Positions 34,284 to 47,950 of a stretch of DNA of 64,000 nt are shown here, in pieces. Position numbers and translations under genes: made by a program. The notes under the pieces were generated by a model. That model was not told the origin of the DNA, ran no database searches, and saw nothing but the letters and a program-made list of their open reading frames with translations. The stretch is from Benincasa hispida. Its lineage: Eukaryota; Streptophyta; Magnoliopsida; Cucurbitales; Cucurbitaceae. The DNA is taken from NCBI RefSeq assembly GCF_009727055.1, contig NC_052352.1, forward strand, positions 25,661,894 to 25,725,893, given 5' to 3'. How positions within the stretch are numbered: position 1 is the first letter of the stretch; each line of letters opens with the position of its first letter.

Positions 34284-37200
34284 ATTTTGATATAAAATTT
34301 TGTTTTTTTTATTCTAATTATGAGTTTTTGTGACATATGTTTGTTCATCCTCATATGTAGTTTTTGGTATATTATTAAGCAAAGGCTTTATCATTATTGA
34401 CACATTTTATTGCTTTTTTTTAATTACAATATGAGGTAAAGTTTATTTTCAATTGATATTCATATTGTAAAGAGAGAAATGAAAGTTGCTTAAGATGATG
34501 GAAAAAATCATTGAAATGGAGAAGAAATAAAGAGAAAATAGGTGAGTGGAGATATATAGAGAGAAGAAAATTATGGAATGGTAAAGAATGAAGGGAGAAA
34601 TTGATAGAATCATAGAGTTTGAAAATTCATTTAATTTTATTCTTAATTGTAGAAGTACAATCATCTATTGGTTCTCTATCTCTATAATCTCATAATTTTA
34701 GGGTATTTGTTAACAAAATTAAATATTATTTTTCAGTTATGAACAAAATTCATCATAATATTTTAACGTGTATATAAAATTGGTAATCATCTATTGATAT
34801 ATTGTGTAGTTAAATCAAGATTAAATATTAGTGATGAACACGTTTCTACTTATTAATATATTATTATTCAAAATTAAATATTAATTTGTATCAATTCTAT
34901 TAGTTGATCTTTTTTTTAGATTCCAAACCATTGAAATTAAAGTTTTTTTTTGTTAGATTTTAATTAGATGAAGATTTAGCTTCAAAGTTCATTAATTTAT
35001 TTAATATTGTTGTTTCAACCCTCGACCTCTTTTTTTTTTTGGGTTAAATCTTTCATTCGTCTATTATCTTAATTAATTTTTTAGAAAAGACTTTTAGCTA
35101 TTAAAGTCAAAGTTTTTTTTTTTCAATAGTCCGGCTTGAGAATCATTAATTTATTTAAAATTATTATTTTGACCAAAAAAAACTTTTTGGTTAAATCTTT
35201 CATTTGTATAACTTTTTTCTTTTTTTAGATTTCTAACCATTAAAATTAATTTTTGGTTATATTTTACATAGATGGAGATTTATTTGATTATGAAAATCAA
35301 TCGGCAACTGAATTCATTAATTTATTTTCTCCACCTATATATTGTTATTTCAACTCTGAATATTTATGCATTTTTGTTTAATTTTTTATATTTCATTTTT
35401 TATTTTTCAAATTTTCATTGGTTCTAATAAATGTTTTAATTCCTCAACTATTTTTCATTAAAAAAATATAAGTTTTCTTATATTGGTTTTCCACGACATA
35501 AATTTATAAATACGTTAAAATATTTTTAAATGTTATTAAATTAATGAAATAGAATAACCTTATAATTTTATTCACTTAAAGATTGTATTATTTGAAATTT
35601 AGGGCAAATATATCAAATGATTATTATAAACGATTTAAATTTCTATTAATTAAAATTTAGAACACATATATCAAATGATTATTATAAACGACTTTGATGG
35701 AAACTTGAGGTTTATAAAAATAAATTAATAAAATAACCAACAGATATTTTTCGTATTTTCATCTAAAAAATCCGTTAAACGAGAAGGTTCATTTAAAAAA
35801 TTATATAAAAGTTTGATTTTTATTTGTTTTTCTCACTCATAAAATCACTACCTTCGAACGACTATAAAAGAATTACTTGGGTGACGAGATGAGTTGGGAA
35901 AAAATGGATTAGATATTAGGTGGCGAGATGAGTTGGGAAAAAAATAATTAAATTTATATAAAAAATCATTAAATTTATATATATAAAAAAAATGTGATTA
36001 GATATTAGGTGGCGAAATGAGTTGAGAAAAAATAATTTTTAATAGAGAAATGTTTAAACCTATTCTTGAAAATTCATGGACTAAATTGGCTAATTCCTCG
36101 AAACTCATGGACAAATAAAGTACTTTTCCTAAAATTTTATGTTAAAAGAACTATTAAATTGTAATTTGAAATTTATTCTAAACATTTATGTGTGAAAAAA
36201 GAAAAACTAAACAAAAATAAAAAGAATAAAAACAGAATATGATGTTAACTTCCCATTAACTGTCAATCAAACACTAGATAATCAAATGCCAAGTTTGACA
36301 ACTCAGAAATTTAACAAAGAACCATGCGAATAAAATTGATCAATTATCGGGTTGTATGCTAATTAAGGATTATTATTTAATTATTCTAAGAAAAAAAGAT
36401 ATATAAGGGTTAGTTATTTCGTATACCAACTAGATTAATCGGTTATTTTGGTAGGTATTATAGATAATGATCCACTTTTATATTTCACGAATAAATATTA
36501 AAATATTACATTTTTCACACAAACATATATAATAGTATCCCTTACCATAAGTAGTTAGTAATTTAAAATGATATTTAGATCAAAAGGATATAGTGAAAAG
36601 GGCTTTTTTTCTTTTTTTTTTTTTTACTTTTTTTCCTTATGTTCTATTTTTAAATGTCAGGGTTCTATTCGAATGTCTTTTTTTTTCCTTAATTTTTTTA
36701 AACAAACCTAACTATTAACCAACCAGCTTTTGAATATAAAGACAGGCTAGAGATGTCCAATTTTTTCATGGAGATTTCCCGATTAGGTGAGGAATAGAGG
36801 AGGTAGTGCAAGAAAAAAAAAATTCTAAATGGAACTGGGACATCTCCATCTCTGCCCGTTTAGCCTCTATTTATTTATTTAGTATAATTATTTAATATTA
36901 TATTATCATTATTATTATATAAACATTATATTTAAATTTCAAGTTTGATTATTTATTCGTCGAGATAATGAATATGTTTAAATTGAATATTTACGTTTTG
37001 ATTATATATGTGAATAATTTTATTGATATTTATTTCTTTCTACTAATAGTTACTTATATTTTTTAGACCAAAATTTGAATAATTTATCTATAAATTCAAA
37101 TGGTAAGGTAAAACTAACCATATAAACAATTTAGGGATAAAGTTAGTTATTTAATAAAAATTTGTCCACGTTAGTGATTTAAATTAATTGTTTTTTTTTT

Positions 37201-39200
37201 CAAAACAAGAATAACTAACAGGAAAAAAATCTCCACAAGGAACCTGATCCCGTGAAGAATTTTACGGGATGGAAAATGAAATGAGGAGCGAAGATGGGAA
37301 CGAGGAATGCATGTTCGGCCCCCATCCCACCTCGTGGCTGAAAAAGTGCTACACACCAATCTCTTTGATACTGGCCACGTATTTTGCCACTTCCAGCTCA
37401 ATCTCCGGAATACCATTTATCATCCACATCACAACTAGAGAAGCAGACAAAACCACAACACTTATCTCTTCTAAATCAATTGACCTATATTCAACTCATC
37501 TAAAAAATATTTTAAGTTACACATTATTTTAAAGAAGATAATTAAATTTTCCGTATAAATTGTTTACTTTTATGAAAAAACCAATTCATGGTGAAAAGGG
37601 GCAATCATTATGTATGTCAAGTGCATTTATTTTCATTTGTTAGCTTTTTAATCTTGATTTAAGTTATTTACGTACATAGAGAAATTCAATTGGTAGATGC
37701 ATGCATATGTTTGTGAGTGAAAAAAAAAAAAAACAAATCAATCAAAACTCACTATAGATAAAAGGGCTAAAAAAGGGAGAATTATTACATAATTATTCTA
37801 CCACACATTTTTTTATTATATATAGTTTTTCAGTTTTAATACTAAATTATTAATAGTTGGTTTTAAATTATAATTATAGAAAAAAAAACTATTTTATAGT
37901 CAATGAATTGCAATTTTTTAAATTAGGCAAAGCTCGGGAATTTAATTAATCAAACTTAAAAAAAAAAGAATAAATTTACAAAATAGACCAAATTATATTC
38001 ACAAATAACTAATGAAATTTTATTTGTAGAAATTACCACTTCATACCAAAATTTAAAATTTAGAGTTAAAATACATTCTTCAGTAGAACCTAAATAATAT
38101 GAAATTAAAACAATTTAACACCCATAATAGTTTCAAAAGATACAAATTAAACATTTTTATTTTATCAGCTAACTTAGACCTTTTTCATTTGAATTGAAAT
38201 TATCATTATTATTTTCTGTAAATGAATATTGACATTCTTTATAAGTATCCATGTGAAGACTTGAAATAAAAATATCTTAACCAAAATATTCAATTTCTAT
38301 TACTAATTACAAAATATATAAAACCATTAACAAATTAAGTATGAAAGTTGTTAAAATTTAATTTCAAAATTTTAAAGCAAAATCCTATTGTTAAAATCTT
38401 CGGTCCTCAAAATGCGGCCAGTCACGAATACTAGAAAATTTTCATGAAATACAAACAATATTATTATAATTATTTCTTAAATAAAAGCATTATGAAATAA
38501 TTTAGATTAAATTACTGAATAATCCAAAAAAAGAAAAGAAAAAGCTACTCACCGTTGAAATATAATTAAATTAGTCAAAGGACCTTTTAATTTTCCATCA
38601 AAGTCTAAACATTAACCCATTAATTAAGTAGAATATGAATGAAAAAAAAAAGAATTTGATAAAATACAAACCTACTTAAAAACAATTATTAAAAAAATAA
38701 AAAAACATATAATTAATTACTCACAAACTAAATTTTTTGGTCTGTTTATTTTTCCTCTCTGAAATAAAATATCGAATCAATTTAGAGGTTTATATTAATT
38801 TCATCATCAACCAGTTTCAACATTTATCATCTAAAAGATTTAAAAAAAAAACACAATAAATTAAGTTGAAAAACACTCTAAAGACCCAAACATATATTTA
38901 GCCTAAAAGAAAAAAAGAAAAGAAAAGAAAAGATCTGAAAATTAAATACTAAAGACAAGGTCAAATTAGGTATTCTGCAATATCTTAACCAAGGTCAGAG
39001 TCTGACCAACCCGCAGTCCTGAACCGTCTACCACGAGGCAACGCATGGGAACCAAATATTAATTTTAAACAATACACGAGGCTGTTTTACAAATATGGAA
39101 AATCAAAATATCATGGGCCATCTCTGTAATTCTGATAAAGTTTAAACCCCACATTGAAAAAGCATCAGCAGATCAAGGCAGAACGAAAGTACCAAAACAC
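34284..39200. other. AT-rich intergenic region upstream of the LEUNIG-like gene
   Basis: About 4.9 kb with no coding signal on either strand. It has long poly-T/poly-A runs. Two small direct-repeat clusters occur: ATATATCAAATGATTATTATAAACGA-like units at 35,605-35,695, and three AGGTGGCGAGATGAGTTGGG-type units at 35,880-36,030. The 81-codon open stretch at 37171-37416 has no recognisable domain and sits in a locally GC-richer patch; I do not call it a gene. Confidence 0.6.
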
Positions 39201-39263
39201 CCTTCTTGTTCTGTACCTAAATCCTCGGTACGATATATGACAATTTTGATCTTACTTTAGGGA

Positions 39264-39270
39264 TATAAAA
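39264..39270 (+). promoter_or_regulatory. Candidate TATA box of the LEUNIG-like gene
   Basis: TATAAAA about 480 bp before the start codon, with a CT-rich leader-like stretch (CAGCTCTCTCG) 75 bp further on. A possible 5'-UTR intron (donor near 39403 GGATTGCAG/GTATCT, acceptor near 39597 TTCTTAG/GTCTTGG) would explain the distance. Weak evidence: position and composition only. Confidence 0.35.
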
Positions 39271-39749
39271 GTAATTTCGATTGAAAAACAACAGCTAGTC
39301 TCATTTCGTCCAAAGCCCACGGATTATCAGCAAAATAAATTTTCAGCTCTCTCGAAATAAAAGCAAAAAGCTTCGGAAACAAAAATACGTTTTTGGATTG
39401 CAGGTATCTATTTCGATCCTTCCCTGTAATTGAAATATATATAAAAATGTAAAATTTGGTAGATGTAATAATAATACGGCCTTACATTCTCTATACTTTC
39501 ATTGCTGGAATCAGAGGCTCTGCTTCTATTCTCTTGCGTAGATTCTCCCTTCTGCACTTCTTACTAATTTCCTTCCTCTTTCTGGATTCTTCTTAGGTCT
39601 TGGCGAAAAGGGTTTTGTTTTTTCGCTTCTGGGTTTGGTGGGTTTGGCCAGGAAGAGCTCAATAAGAGCTGGACCAGCTTGTTTTTTAAAAAACTAACAG
39701 TTTATTTTGATTTTATCCACTCCTCTGCTAGTGTTTGGATTCGAAAAAG

Positions 39750-42700
39750 ATGTCTCAGACCAACTGGGAAGCTGATAAAATGTAAGTTTCTTGTGTGTTT
39801 TGTTTCTTATTCCCACTTTCTTTCTACTTGGGGTTCTATCTTTTTTGTTACTTCAATGGATTTCTTCTCTCCTATTTGTTTGATCTCGTATTGGGGTTTC
39901 TGTAATTTTGATTTTCTTGCTAATTTATAGCATTACAAATTTCGATCTTTCAACTTGTTTTCTTGAAGTTTTGCGCGCCAACCTTTGGCATTGGGCTTAC
40001 TTCGTTTTCTGGAGGATTTAGGGTTTAGTTCTTTCCATAATCACTTGATTTCAATTTAGCCGATGATTTGTGTTACTCTACTCGAACCCTTATTTGGGTT
40101 TATCTTAGTTCTTCATTTTCTGTCTGTCGTGAAAGTTTTGTGCCTCAGTGTTTGCTTTCTTTCTCTTCCTTTTCTTATCTTCTTACTGGAAATGAATTTT
40201 CAATTACTCCCTAACTTGGAATATTGCTCTTGTTCTTGTACTCTATGCACTGCTATGTAACAGGTTAGATGTGTATATTCACGATTATTTGGTAAAAAGA
40301 GATTTGAAGGCTACTGCTCAGGCTTTTCAAGCAGAGGGAAAAGTGTCTTCAGATCCTGTGGGTGAGTATATTTGGATTTTTTTTTCATTTGGTTGGTTCA
40401 ATATGGAGTTGTATTGTACCATTTGCTTATGTTAGTAATGATTTTTCGAGTTATGGGGTTACAGCTATTGATGCGCCTGGAGGCTTTCTGTTTGAATGGT
40501 GGTCGGTATTCTGGGATATATTCATTGCTAGGACTAATGAGAAGCACTCTGATGTTGCTGCATCTTATATTGAGGTTTGTTGCATAGTTTCATTTTGATA
40601 CGATTGAACTCGGAAATGCACTTTCTGCATTTGATTTTGTTGTTCAGAGCTATTAATATTTCATCCTAATTTCGTATTGAAAAAATAATTTATATCTTGT
40701 TACCATTTTGGAGTTGAATAATATGTCGTTGTTGACTTAAGTCTATATTGGTCAAACTAAGTACCTTCTTCAAATTCTTGTTGAAATTGCAGCCTACAAC
40801 TGCATTCTCCCATTTTGTGCATACAATGTTTAGAATAACATAAACAGACAGATTTGACAATAGGCTAACTGTTGAGCATTGTTTTATTAAATCTTTGAAT
40901 CATCTGTATTGAACCTGCCATTATTGTTTTGACCTCCAGTGGTAAGGGATCATTAAAGTAATTCTCAAATGCCCTGCAAGTTATTGTTTTCTCATGACAA
41001 GCCCTTTAACCCTAGATCCTATCCCTTATGCATAAAGAATGCTGTTTTGGCATGTGTAGGTCCTTTTTTTGTATTTTGTATTTTTATTTTGTTTAAAAAA
41101 ATTTTCTAGTGAAAATGTTCTGGCTGCTTAGGTTTTAATTTCAGTAGTTGGTGACCCTGAATTTAAAATCTTTTTAGATGCAATTTATCAAGAATGTATT
41201 AGAAATTAATTTATAGATTTCCTGAGGAAACTCCCTTCTCAAAATAAACTCAAGTCACACTTTCTTTTCACATATGCTATTTGATACCAAAAAACATATT
41301 AAAATGTTACCCCGTAACATCAAATTCCTCTGCAAGAGACACTTACAGTCTATAAACTTTCTAGACACAATTAATAAAAGCAAGAGAGCAACAGCAACAT
41401 CAGCAACATCAACAGCAGCAGCAGCAGCAGCAAACACAGCCACAGCAACAGCAACCACAACACATGCAGATGCTTCTGATGCAGAGACATGCCCAACAGC
41501 AGCAGCAGCAACAACAACAGCAACAGCATCAACAGCAACAGCAGCCACAGCAGCAACAACAACAAACTCAGCAACAGCAACAACAGCGAAGAGATGGAGC
41601 CCAACTCTTAAATGGACCTTCAAATGGTTTTGCTGGAAATGATCCTCTTATGCGCCAGAATCCCGGGTCTGTAAATGCATTGGCTACAAAAATGTACGAG
41701 GACAGATTAAAACTGCCCCTTCAGAGGGATTCTCTAGATGATGCGTCTATGAAAGTAGGTATACTGGCTGGATTTTTTACAAGCAAAGGTTTTTGTTACT
41801 TTTTCTTATACTTTGTAAATCTTTCAGCAAAGATTTGGGGAAAATGTCGGGCAGCTGTTGGACCCTAATCATGCTTCAATTCTGAAGTCAGCTGCAGCAA
41901 CCAGCCAGTCCTCAGGGTGCTTCTCTCGTTGATATTTCTCTCATTATCACTGCATTCACATAAAACATAAACATCAAAGGCCATGCACATAAAAGACTTT
42001 CTTGCTGATTATTGGAGTTTGATTTATGTTTGATGGGATACTTTACATAATTATATTTTATTTTGTCTAATCTTGGGTATTAATATTGTTGCATGACAAG
42101 ATCTGCAGAAATTCCTAAGTATTGCATATTGGATGTCACTAACTGTTCCTTTGGATGGCTATGCACTACCTTACTTGCTTAAGAGTTCTAAATTCTAATT
42201 ACAGGCAAGTGTTACATGTTACAGCTGGGGGAATGTCTCCTCAAGTTCAATCTAGGAACCAGCAATTGCCAGGTTCCACACCGGTAAGAAACTTCTATTA
42301 AGTTCTTCATATACTATATTCCTTCCTGTTTCCCTGAAAAACTTTGTAAAAATGCAGGATATAAAGAGTGAGATCAACCCAGTTTTGAATCCTAGAGCTG
42401 CAGGTCCTGAGGGATCACTGATGGGCATTCCTGGTACTGCCAAATTATTGAAGTTTTGAGTACTTGCTGTGTGAATTCGTTGTAATTGGAATCCTGGAAA
42501 CCCTGTGTTTTAATTACTCAATCTTCATTTAATACACCGGGGGTTTTTACTGCTTAAAGATAAATTAAGGTTTTGTGGGCTACTATCAGATGTCTTACAT
42601 GTTAAATGAAAATATCTTTCAGGATCGAATCATGGTGGCAATAATTTGACCTTAAAGGGATGGCCCCTCACTGTATGTTTCTAGTGACCGGTTCTCTTCA

Positions 42701-45700
42701 TCTCTGTTATAATTACAATAATGTGTAGAATGTATGGATTCCAAGTTGATGGGTTTTCTCATTCAATTTTTCCTTTTCTTTTGCAGGGGTTAGAGCAGCT
42801 ACGCTCTGGGATCCTTCAGCAACAAAAACCTTTCATACAGGCTCCTCAATCCTTTCCTCCGCTTCAGATGTTGACACAACAACACCAACAACAACTTATG
42901 CTCGCACAACAGAATTTAACATCACCTTCAGTTAATGATGATGGTAGAAGATTGAGAATGCTTTTGAATAGTCGAATGGCAAAAGATGGACTTTCAAATT
43001 CTGTTGGTGATGTTGTTCCAAATGTTGGATCTCCTCTCCAAGCTGGTAGTCCTCTCTTGCCTCGTGGAGACAACACAGACATGATCATTAAGGTGTTAAA
43101 TTACTCTCTTATGGATGGTTTCAGTTTTGACTTTTATACTTCGATGTTTTTATTTAGGACATGTTATAGACTTCATGGTCCAGTTTTCTAAGCATGTATT
43201 ATATTTTCCTTAGATAAAAATGGCTCAATTGCAGCATCAACAACAGCAGCAACAGAATAGTAGCCAGCAACAGCAGCAGCAGCAACTTCAGCAGCATGCT
43301 CTTTCAAATCAACAATCACAAAGCTCAAACCACAACATGCACCAGCAAGAAAATATTGGGGGCGCTGGCAGTGTCACCATGGATGGTAGCATGTCAAACT
43401 CGTTTCGTGGAAATGATCAGGTCTGGTACTGACTAATCATCATTGGTCAATCAATTTACTATTGCTAGAGCATCTGTATCTTCCAGTTTCTATGATATAT
43501 TTAGAATATTTTCTGGCTGTCACCAACATCACAGTGAGTGCCGTTTGTAATTTCTCATATTAATGTTATGTGTATGTGTGTGTGTGTGTCACTTTAGTTA
43601 TTCCCCGTTTGCTTGTCACTTTTGTTATTTCCACTGACAAACTGATGATACCTGCTAAGTGGTAAAGAGGTTGTTTCGGCTGTGAATTTTGTTAATTCCC
43701 TTTTTTTCATGAATTTGATAACAGGTCATGCGGTTAGATTGGCGTCAGTTGTCTATTATAGAGCCTTCAAGTATAAAAAAAAATATTTCCTGTACTACTT
43801 TAAGCTTTAAACATGTTCTGACATCTCATTTTCAGGTTTCAAAAAATCAGACTGGGAGAAAGAGGAAGCAGCCAGTGTCATCTTCGGGTCCAGCAAATAG
43901 CTCAGGAACAGCAAATACTGCAGGCCCATCCCCAAGTTCTGCTCCTTCAACTCCCTCAACTCACACACCTGGAGATGCAATCTCAATGCCTGCTTTGCCT
44001 CACAGTGGTAGTTCATCTAAGCCTTTGATGATGTTCAGCAGTGACGGTACTGGCACTTTTACGTCCCCCTCAAATCAGTTGGTAGGTGGAGCTTGGTAGT
44101 CGTTTGTATGAAAGGAATTAAATAATTCCTTTTGCACTTGCTCATTGGCATTCCATTTTGGCAGTGGGATGATAAAGAACTTGAATTGCAGGCTGATATG
44201 GATCGCTTCGTGGAAGATGGGTCTCTTGATGACAATGTCGAGTCTTTTTTATCCCATGATGATGCGGACCCTAGAGATCCTGTAGGGCGTTGTATGGATG
44301 GCAGCAAAGGTGCAATAAACGCTATACCTTGCTTTCTTCTTACTATTCTGCTTTTTTTTTTTTTTTTTGGCAATTTCCAGGAAGTAAATGCATAGCATTT
44401 GCGAGTGGCAAGTATTTATGTTTTGTATTCTGCCACAGAGCTACCTACTTGATTTATGCTGCATATGCTCTAATATTTTGTTCATGAATCTTTCCCAGAA
44501 AAAAATATTCTTACCTTAACCACATCCACCATTGTTTTTGAATGTCATAAGTATATTTAAATCTCACCTAGCTGGTGTATTTTCAATTTTGTGCAATAAT
44601 AATAGAGAACATAATAATTGGTAAGGGTTGAGAAAACGATTAAAGAGCATGCAGTATTAAGTTAATGGTTTTGGTAGTCTTCCTTTTATCCTTTTTACCA
44701 TTGAGACTATCCATCAAGGAGGTCATATATTGCCCATGCAATTAATGATATAATAATAATACAAGCACTTTGGAAGACCCAGTTAAGATGTTCTGTGGCA
44801 CCACACCAGGAGTTTGCTTCACATATCTTAATCTAGGTCATTCGGAAGGATACAAAATGGATAATTATGGTGTAGAGTTAAAGGTGAAGTAATGTAGGAT
44901 TTAGGCTATAAATTGCATACATTCTTCTTAGTATGTTGCTTACATTCTTGATCTTGCTGTAAGACAGTGGCTTGAAAGCTACTAAACTATAATTAGCATT
45001 TAGGGTAACCTCCAGATAAAGTTGAAAATTGGTTTTGAGCATGGTCTACTATTTTATATGTATCTTTAAGGAGTGAATTTAACCTTCAGGATTCACATTT
45101 ACGGAGGTGAATTGTGTTAGAGCAAGCTCAAGCAAAGTTTCCTCTTGCCACTTTTCATCTGATGGAAAACTGCTTGTTAGTGGTGGCCATGATAAGAAGG
45201 TGAGAACCCAATGACGACGACCCGTACTGTATATCAGGAGTGTTGTTATGTTTTAAGTATCGCATGTAAGATTTAAAAAATCTTGTTATTGGTTGCAGCA
45301 TTGGCCAATCCGTTTTTCCCCCTTTCTTCCTTAGGGATTAATTATGATGGTTTTGCAGGCTGTATTATGGTACACGGAGAATTTAAAGCCGAAAACTTCA
45401 CTTGAAGAACATGCTTCCATAGTCACTGATGTTCGTTTTAGTCCTAGCATGCCCCGCCTTGCAACTTCTTCATTCGATCGAACAGTCAGGGTTTGGGATG
45501 CTGACAACGTTAGTTATCCTTTATCTGTCTTTGATTTAACTCGAGTCTTTATTCCTTAATTATTGCACTTGCATCATACATATAACCTCCATAACCTCCA
45601 CAAGTGTTTGCTTATGAATCATATAACGCTTAGACATTTCTATGATAATTTTGTTCAATTATTTTAAATCAACCAAGCATATATTATCAATGAACTTTAT

Positions 45701-47624
45701 CCATGCACGGCTAAACATGCCTGCCTGAGAATCGCAACTAGAAGCTCGTACAATCTATCTTCGGCCAAATGTAGTTTGGAAATGTTTAGAAAAATTTAAG
45801 ATATGAATTTTGATTTGAGCTTTGTCCATCTTTATTTTGTTAGACTAAGATGAACATGTTATTTCACAGCATAACATATGCACTTCTACTACAAATTATT
45901 CCACGATAACAGCATCATACTAGTAAATAAACTGTCCTTATGTAAAAAAAATGATGTTAAAATTTGTTAATTAATCAATCTACCCATCAACATAATCTAT
46001 TTCTTCTAACTACCATGCTATGTGTGCAAATATATTAATAAAGCTAAATGACAAATTAACTTTTTGGTAATAACTTATAACAGTTCTTCTTTCGTCTATT
46101 AAAATTTGTTTATGGAACTTGGAAGTACTTAATTGAGATCTTCTTAATAAGGATAGGATAAGATTAAGAATTTAAAAGATTGAAGATCAAATTGAAAATT
46201 AAAAAGACGGGGAAGGGATATGCTTATTTATTTACTTATATTTGGTCTCTCTTTTGCAAAAAAAGTTATACAATATGTTGCTGTATCTCAATCTGTATTT
46301 CAATCTGCAGCATTGTTATTCTCTACGTACTTTTACGGGACATTCTGCTTCTGTTATGTCTTTGGACTTCCATCCAAAGAAGGATGACTTTATTTGCTCC
46401 TGTGATGGTGATGGTGAGATTCGATACTGGAATATTACTAATGGCAGCTGTGCAGCAGTATTCAAGGTATCTTGGTTTTTCATGGTTCATACGTATATAA
46501 GCAATCATAGTACCTAAATTGCTCCTGTAAATTAGGGTGGTACAGGCCAGCTGAGATTTCAACCTCGTCTTGGGAGATACTTTGCTGCTGCTGTAGATAA
46601 CATCGTATCCATTTTTGATGTTGAGACACAAGCACGTCTGCATTCGTTACAGGTCAGTTTATATTTGAAGTTGTGCCACCTGCCAAAGATATAGGTTCTA
46701 CGCTTTTGTTTATTAATGTGCATTATTCAACAATATTCTATATTTAAGTCAGTTGAAGACAACCCTAGAAATCACATGTATTGTATTTTGGGTATTTGAG
46801 GTTTTTTTTGCAGTTGCTTAAAATATAGATAGATGTATGGACTTGTTTTTTTATTCTTGATTTTCAACCTCTCATTTTAATCGCTAGCATAGCTCGACTT
46901 AGAGGTCAGATGTTTGAATTTCCCTAACATGTTGAACTCAAACAGCTCATCTAAATATGTTTTTTCAGTGCCATCATGTAATTATCTGTGATCAAAACGA
47001 TTCTGGTTTCTTCTTTGTTTTTAGACTTGACTAATCTTATGTTCCTGAAATTTCTTGTGTTTTGTTTCTATTCCCATGTGGATCGGCTTACCTTTTCTGG
47101 ATGAAATGTGTGCTTCTAAGTATAGGGACACACCAAAACGGTTCATTCACTTTGTTGGGATCCTTCTGGAGAGTTCCTGGCATCCGTTAGCGAGGATTCT
47201 GTTCGAGTGTGGACACTTGCTTCGGGGAATGAGGGTGAATCTATTCACGAGTTGAGCTGTAATGGCAATAAATTTCACTCTTGCGTTTTTCATCCCACCT
47301 ACTCTACTTTGCTGGTCATTGGATGTTACCAGGCAAGTCCTCTACAAACCAGGGTCATATTCTTAAGTTGGAAAGAATTAGAAACGTTATTTCTCTTCCT
47401 AGTTTGTGTATTGTCGATTAAGCTTTAAAGGATAAATAGTTATCCCCCTCTCACTTCCATTCTCATCTTGGCTGCTGCAGTCGTTGGAGCTTTGGAACAC
47501 AACAGAGAACAAGACGATGACTCTATCAGCTCATGAAGGTTTAATATCTTCCTTAGCAGTGTCCACAACATCGGGTCTGGTTGCCTCGGCCAGCCATGAC
47601 AAGTTCATCAAACTATGGAAGTAA
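39750..47624 (+). CDS. LUG: LEUNIG-type transcriptional co-repressor (LUFS + Q-rich + WD40), 18 coding exons
   Basis: Spliced protein of 903 residues, near the ~930 of Arabidopsis LEUNIG. Exons: 39750-39781, 40264-40361, 40465-40574, 41365-41754, 41828-41916, 42205-42283, 42358-42433, 42623-42672, 42787-43092, 43214-43420, 43836-44081, 44165-44309, 45090-45199, 45359-45508, 46311-46466, 46536-46652, 47126-47332, 47481-47624; total 2,712 nt, in frame throughout. Residues 1-88 are the LUFS domain with LisH ([40 protein letters not shown]), which in the family binds SEUSS-type adaptors. Residues ~87-156 and ~414-436 are Gln-rich; GRKRKQ near 486 is a likely nuclear signal; ~610-903 form seven WD40 repeats ([34 protein letters not shown]). 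The start [11 protein letters not shown] distinguishes it from LEUNIG_HOMOLOG. Family role: nuclear Groucho/Tup1-like repression in flower and organ development. It looks intact. Confidence 0.93.
41389..41590 (+). repeat. CAG/CAA tract coding poly-glutamine in exon 4
   Basis: About 200 bp dominated by CAG and CAA codons interrupted by CAT, CCA, ACA and ATG codons, giving the Gln-rich block at residues ~88-156 of the LEUNIG-like protein. Mixed codons reduce slippage compared with a pure tract. A second Gln tract is coded at 43229-43300. Antisense Leu/Val-rich open frames here are artefacts. Confidence 0.9.
43566..43590. repeat. TG microsatellite in intron 10 of the LEUNIG-like gene
   Basis: GTGTATGTGTGTGTGTGTGT-like dinucleotide run inside the intron between exons 10 and 11. 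No function implied. Confidence 0.8.
47333..47480 (+). other. GC-AG intron (intron 17) of the LEUNIG-like gene
   Basis: Exon 17 ends ..GATGTTACCAG and the intron begins GCAAGTCC; the acceptor is CTGCTGCAG before TCGTTGGAGC. The protein joins as IGCYQ/SLELWN, a segment conserved in LEUNIG proteins, so the donor is GC instead of GT. The strong AG/GCAAGT context is typical of the minor class of GC-AG introns spliced by the major spliceosome. Confidence 0.88.
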
Positions 47625-47950
47625 AATAAAAAAAGGAAAGACAAAAGAAAACCAAAAAGGGAAAATGGTAACTCACACTAGTTAAATGGAAAGCCAAGGC
47701 AGTGATCTGGTACTGGTTTGTTTTGGTCCAGCTTTGTGTACTGTTTTTAGGCCCTTTTTTTTAGGACTTCTGATTTTTTTTTCCTTCCCTTTTTGCTTTT
47801 AGAATATCAAACTTGAGCTGGATATGATATGACCTAAAATTCTGACAAAACTGTTTCTTGTAATTGGACTCCATCCTGGTAGAATGTATACTATAACTCT
47901 TCCCGTCTTCTGCTTATGCCCCCCCCCCCCCCCCCCCAAAAAAAAAAGGC
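47625..47950 (+). other. 3' UTR and downstream homopolymer of the LEUNIG-like gene
   Basis: Begins after the TAA at 47622-47624. It contains ATAAAA-like signals just after the stop and T-rich stretches near 47,750-47,790, but no single convincing poly(A) site. At 47919-47937 there are 19 consecutive C, followed by 10 A (47938-47947). The exact transcript end is unknown. Confidence 0.55.

Noticed and set aside
37171..37532. Opposing 81- and 87-codon frames in a locally GC-richer patch
   Set aside because: No domain, no splice or promoter context, and composition explains the openness; it may be an old repeat fragment.
41255..41623. Antisense Ala/Val- and Leu-rich open frames of 77-122 codons
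   Set aside because: They are the complement of the CAG/CAA tract in exon 4 of the LEUNIG-like gene.
43728..43835. Extended exon 11 start of the LEUNIG-like gene at 43728
   Set aside because: The stretch before 43836 is intron-like with a T-rich tract and a TTTTCAG acceptor; the protein joins correctly only at 43836.
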